From Enhydrobacter aerosaccus (GTDB taxonomy: Bacteria > Pseudomonadota > Alphaproteobacteria > Reyranellales > Reyranellaceae): DNA of 50,732 nucleotides. The stretch lies in NCBI GenBank assembly GCA_903832005.1, contig CAIKZO010000133.1, positions 1-50,732 on the forward strand. Direction: 5' to 3'. Position 1 is the stretch's first letter; each line of letters starts with the position of its first letter. Position numbers and translations under genes: made by a program. The notes beneath the pieces were generated by a model. It did not search any database and had not been told where the DNA came from. It worked only from the letters and a program-made list of their open reading frames with translations. Shown here piece after piece: positions 48,184-50,732 of the stretch.

Positions 48184-48978
48184 ATGTCGCTCAAAGGCAA
48201 GGCCGCGATCGTCACCGGTGGGGCCTCCGGCATTGGGGCTGCCTGCGCCGAAACGCTGGCCCGCGAGGGCGCCCAGGTGCTGGTCACCGACGTCGACGAC
48301 CTGCTCGGCAAGGAAGTCGTCGCACGCATCGCCAAGGCGGGCGGCACGGCGCATTACCTGAATCACGACGTGCGTGACGAGGCGGCTTGGCCCGGCGTCA
48401 TCGGCGAGGCCGAGAAGCGCTTCGGCCGGCTCGACATCATGGTGGCCAATGCGGGCGTCGGCATCATGTCGCCGATCGCCACGATGACCTTGGCCGACTG
48501 GCAGAAGCAGCAGGCGATCAACCTCGACGGCGTGTTCCTGTCGATCAAGCATTCGATCCCGGCGATGAAGAAGGCGGGCGGCGGCTCGATCGTGCTGATG
48601 TCGTCGGTGGCGGGCCTGCGCGGCGCGCCGGGGCTTGCGGCCTATTCGGCGACCAAGGGCGGTGTGCGGCTGCTCGCCAAGTCGGTGGCGCTGGAGCATG
48701 CCGCCGACAACATCCGCTGCAACTCGGTCCATCCCGGCATCATCGCCACGCCGATCTGGGAGAAGATCCCGACCGCCGCGACCGGCAACCAGCGCAACGC
48801 GCCGATCGACGCCAGCGAACGCGCCGCGGTCGTCGTGCCGCTCAAGCGCGTGGGCCTGGCGCAGGATGTCGCCAACGGCGTGCTTTTCCTGTGCAGCGAT
48901 CTCGCCGATTATATGACCGGCCAGGAGCTGGTGATCGACGGCGGCATGACCGCGGGCGGGCAACCGAGACGTTCTTGA
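48184..48978 (+). CDS. Short-chain dehydrogenase/reductase (NAD-type, cyclohexanol/3-hydroxysteroid-like)
   Basis: The 264-residue SDR has TGGASGIG (11-18), NAG (89-91), the catalytic S140/141, Y154 and K158, and PG in HPGIIATPIW. D36 in VTDVDD after strand 2 indicates NAD(H) use. The C-terminal TGQELVIDGGMTAGGQ is typical of the cyclohexanol or 3beta/17beta-hydroxysteroid dehydrogenase-like group. The ATG at 48184 follows GAAGGGGAAACG. It is divergent from the Tim44-domain gene (about 106 bases) and precedes a small lipoprotein gene. Confidence 0.9.
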   Translation: MSLKGKAAIVTGGASGIGAACAETLAREGAQVLVTDVDDLLGKEVVARIAKAGGTAHYLNHDVRDEAAWPGVIGEAEKRFGRLDIMVANAGVGIMSPIATMTLADWQKQQAINLDGVFLSIKHSIPAMKKAGGGSIVLMSSVAGLRGAPGLAAYSATKGGVRLLAKSVALEHAADNIRCNSVHPGIIATPIWEKIPTAATGNQRNAPIDASERAAVVVPLKRVGLAQDVANGVLFLCSDLADYMTGQELVIDGGMTAGGQPRRS

Positions 48979-49010
48979 GTGAAGCGGGGCTTGATTGAAG
49001 CGGGGGATGC

Positions 49011-49475
49011 ATGAGCAGAGCCGGATCGGCTGCCGTGCTTGCGATGTTGTTTCTGAGTGGCTGCATGGAAGTCGCGGAACTTCCGCGCACGACCGCGCCT
49101 GAGTTGCTCGACACGGTGCGCAACGGCACGGCGCAACTGGGCTGCGTATCGTCCGCCTGCGCCGACCTCTGGCTGTCGCGCGCCGAGCAGGCCGCGATCT
49201 ACACCAAGCAGGGCCGTTGGGCCGAACTCTCGACGCTTCTTGTGGCGACAAACTACCGGTCGGATCTCACCTGGTGGTTCCTCGGCCGCGCGGCCGACGG
49301 GCTCGGTAGCCCGAAGGCCGCCGTCGGCTATTACGAAACGGCGCGCGGCGAGCTGGGCAATGGCCAGTCGTGCCTGGTGTCGGGCCTCTGCCGCGAGCTC
49401 GACCTGCGCAAGGAGATCGACTTTGCGCTGGCGCAGGACAAGGCCAAAGCGGGCGTGAAGACGGCCGCGCGTTAA
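49011..49475 (+). CDS. Small lipoprotein with paired cysteines, unknown function
   Basis: The 154-residue protein has a lipobox LSGC with C18 as the lipidation site, so it should be anchored in the envelope. The mature part has two close cysteine pairs, C45/C50 (LGCVSSACAD) and C121/C127 (SCLVSGLCREL), which suggest disulfides. Between them lies a helical, TPR-like stretch (GRWAELSTLLVATNYRSD, AVGYYETARG). The ATG at 49011 is preceded by GCGGGGGATGC. It follows the SDR by about 30 bases and ends in a 4-base TTAA overlap with the converging MlaC-like gene. I do not recognise a named family. Confidence 0.75.
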   Translation: MSRAGSAAVLAMLFLSGCMEVAELPRTTAPELLDTVRNGTAQLGCVSSACADLWLSRAEQAAIYTKQGRWAELSTLLVATNYRSDLTWWFLGRAADGLGSPKAAVGYYETARGELGNGQSCLVSGLCRELDLRKEIDFALAQDKAKAGVKTAAR

Positions 49476-50065
49476 CGCGACGCGCGCGACTCGAGCTGCG
49501 CAACCAGCGGCTCGATCGATCCGCCGCTCTTCTGGATCACGGCGTTGAACTCCGAGCGCCGCGTCATGAACAGGCTGACGCCCGCCACCTTGACGTCGAC
49601 GATGCGCGGACCCTGGCCGCCATCGTGGATCTCCCACGACAGATGCAGCGGCGGCAGGTCGCCCAGCGCGTCGACGTTGCTCTCGACCGTCCAGGCGCCG
49701 GCGCCGCGCGGCGTGATCTTCTCGATCGCCACCGTGGCGCCGGACAGCATGCCCAGCCGCTCGCGATAGGCGCGCGCCTCCGACGTCTCGATCGCGGCCA
49801 GGAAGCGCACGCGCTGCTCGGGCGTCGCGGCGTCCCAATGCGCGCCCAGCGCCTGACGTGCCGAGTAGGCGAGATCGAAATCGTCGTGCAGCACCTGGCG
49901 GATCGCGGCCTCCTGCGAGGCAGCGGACGCACCGCGCGCGACCTGCTTGACCGCGGCACTCACGGCGATGACCGGCTGGCTGGGATCGGGCGCGGCGAAC
50001 GCGGCAACAGCGGAGAAACAGGAGACCGCCACGGCGGTCAGCGCGACGCAAAACGTCTTGGTCAT
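49472..50065 (-). CDS. MlaC/Ttg2D-family periplasmic phospholipid-binding protein
   Basis: The 197-residue protein has a Sec signal ending near AAFAAPDPSQP. The Tol/MlaC core includes VLHDDFDLAYSARQALGAHW, ATPEQRVRFLAAIETSEARA and DVKVAGVSLFMTRRSEFNAVI. MlaC ferries phospholipids between the outer-membrane MlaA complex and the inner-membrane MlaFEDB pump. None of those genes is in the window, so it is either a solitary homologue or a remote partner. Some alphaproteobacteria use such solitary relatives in hopanoid transport. The ATG at 50063-50065 is clear. Confidence 0.85.
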   Translation of the reverse strand: MTKTFCVALTAVAVSCFSAVAAFAAPDPSQPVIAVSAAVKQVARGASAASQEAAIRQVLHDDFDLAYSARQALGAHWDAATPEQRVRFLAAIETSEARAYRERLGMLSGATVAIEKITPRGAGAWTVESNVDALGDLPPLHLSWEIHDGGQGPRIVDVKVAGVSLFMTRRSEFNAVIQKSGGSIEPLVAQLESRASR

Positions 50066-50218
50066 CGGACGTACCTTCCTTGAGAGCGGTGATATCGGGG
50101 GCGGCGATCTCTTTGGATACGCCGCGTCTCAGGAGGATATGCCCACGAATTATGGCTTGAGCGCGGAAGGTTGCCGGTCAGAATCGTCGCAGGGTGCGCG
50201 CGATGAGCTCCTTGAAGC

Positions 50219-50732
50219 TCAGGTCCCCAATTGCGATTCGATCTGTTCGAGCTCGCGCTTGGCGGCGGCGAACACATCTTCGTCGTATTCCGGATCGATG
50301 CCGGCGGCGGCAAGCTTCAACAGGCGCTGCGCCTCGCGCAAATCCTTCGGCACGCCGCGACCATAGCGATACATCGAGGCGAGGTTCATCTGCGCGCTGG
50401 CATCGCCCTGCACCGCGGCCTTGCGGAACCATGCGACCGCTTCGGTGTCGCTCTCGGGCACGCCTTCGCCCGCCTTGTACATCGAGCCGAGACCGAGCTG
50501 CGCCACCGCGACGTTCTTGGCCGCGGCCTCGCGATACCACTTCAGCGCCGTCGGATAGTCGGGCTTGCCCAGGCCGCCGCTGCGATAGAGCAGGCCCACG
50601 TGACCCTGGGCCAATGCGTTGCCCTGCTCGGCGGCCTTGAGATGCCAGGCGAGCGCCTCGCGATAGTCGCGCGTCACCGCCTTGCCGCGTTCGTAGAGGC
50701 GACCGAGTGTCTCCTGCGCCACCGGATCGCCC
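50219..50732 (-). CDS. Sel1-repeat protein, C-terminal part; continues beyond the window
   Basis: The visible 171 codons show four Sel1-like TPR repeats of about 36 residues each, for example AQGHVGLLYRSGGLGKPDY and AQLGLGSMYKAGEGVPESD. These are followed by a helical tail ending EQIESQLGT. Translation is open to the window edge and no true start is seen, so the N-terminal part is missing. Sel1 repeats form superhelical protein-binding scaffolds in exopolysaccharide, secretion or signalling proteins. The 50066-50218 gap downstream to MlaC holds no gene that I can see. Confidence 0.85.
   Translation of the reverse strand, partial: GDPVAQETLGRLYERGKAVTRDYREALAWHLKAAEQGNALAQGHVGLLYRSGGLGKPDYPTALKWYREAAAKNVAVAQLGLGSMYKAGEGVPESDTEAVAWFRKAAVQGDASAQMNLASMYRYGRGVPKDLREAQRLLKLAAAGIDPEYDEDVFAAAKRELEQIESQLGT

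Overview
The window is GC-rich, gene-dense bacterial chromosome. Judged by eye it is about two-thirds G+C; I did not count it. The gene set points to a soil or freshwater alphaproteobacterium with a broad appetite for organic acids. The evidence is several solitary Bug/TctC-type binding proteins, a tartrate-dehydratase-like enzyme, an IlvD/Edd sugar-acid dehydratase, many crotonases, SDRs and glutathione transferases, a DUF1127 protein and a Tim44-domain protein. Reyranella- or Bradyrhizobium-like lineages would fit, but the genus is inference. I see no tRNA, rRNA, CRISPR array or prophage, and no gene-free stretch longer than about 300 bases.

Layout. 1-8121: the start of a Kef-type antiporter, two tandem Bug proteins, then a five-gene minus-strand operon (class V aminotransferase, SMP-30 lactonase, two paralogous MFS carriers, TarD-like dehydratase) that looks like hydroxy-acid or sugar-acid catabolism. 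8278-12565: a DUF1127 protein and an otsB-GH15-otsA trehalose operon with overlapping genes. 12570-15928: a flavoprotein, a Phd/VapC toxin-antitoxin pair, a family III CoA-transferase with permuted sequence order and an alpha/beta hydrolase. 15987-18133: feoAB for ferrous iron uptake. 18203-21097: a 964-residue winged-helix/ATPase/TPR regulator. 21087-26336: a minus-strand run of amidase, Bug protein, DUF486 membrane protein, GT39 glycosyltransferase and HutD/Ves protein.

26395-29451: a tightly coupled operon of TauE/SafE permease, 69-residue unknown protein, crotonase and two glutathione transferases. 29458-32437: a LysR regulator divergent from an SDR-MFS pair, with a palindromic operator candidate between them. 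32424-34280: a crotonase head-to-head with a frameshifted epoxide-hydrolase-like gene. 34277-38323: an operon of ABC-type binding protein, arabinonate-dehydratase-like enzyme and an EPSP-synthase homologue with an altered shikimate-phosphate site. 38361-40887: an SDR, a secreted protein, an EamA carrier and a luciferase-like monooxygenase missing most of its middle.

40976-41599: a REP-associated tyrosine transposase (RAYT) framed by inverted REP hairpins and broken by one extra G in a G tract. 41839-43764: a DEAD-box helicase with a long pentapeptide-repeat tail, ending in a strong terminator. 43818-47057: DUF4239, nitroreductase and 3-hydroxyacyl-CoA dehydrogenase, divergent from a third crotonase. 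47127-50732: a Tim44-domain protein, an SDR, a small lipoprotein, an MlaC-like protein and the C-terminal part of a Sel1-repeat protein.

The most unusual items are the RAYT/REP unit with its coupled leader ORF, the doubly deleted monooxygenase, the EPSP-synthase homologue beside a sugar-acid dehydratase, and the helicase repeat tail. I did not find a large, clearly novel multi-gene system. The best candidates for undescribed biology are the 34277-38323 and 26395-29451 operons.
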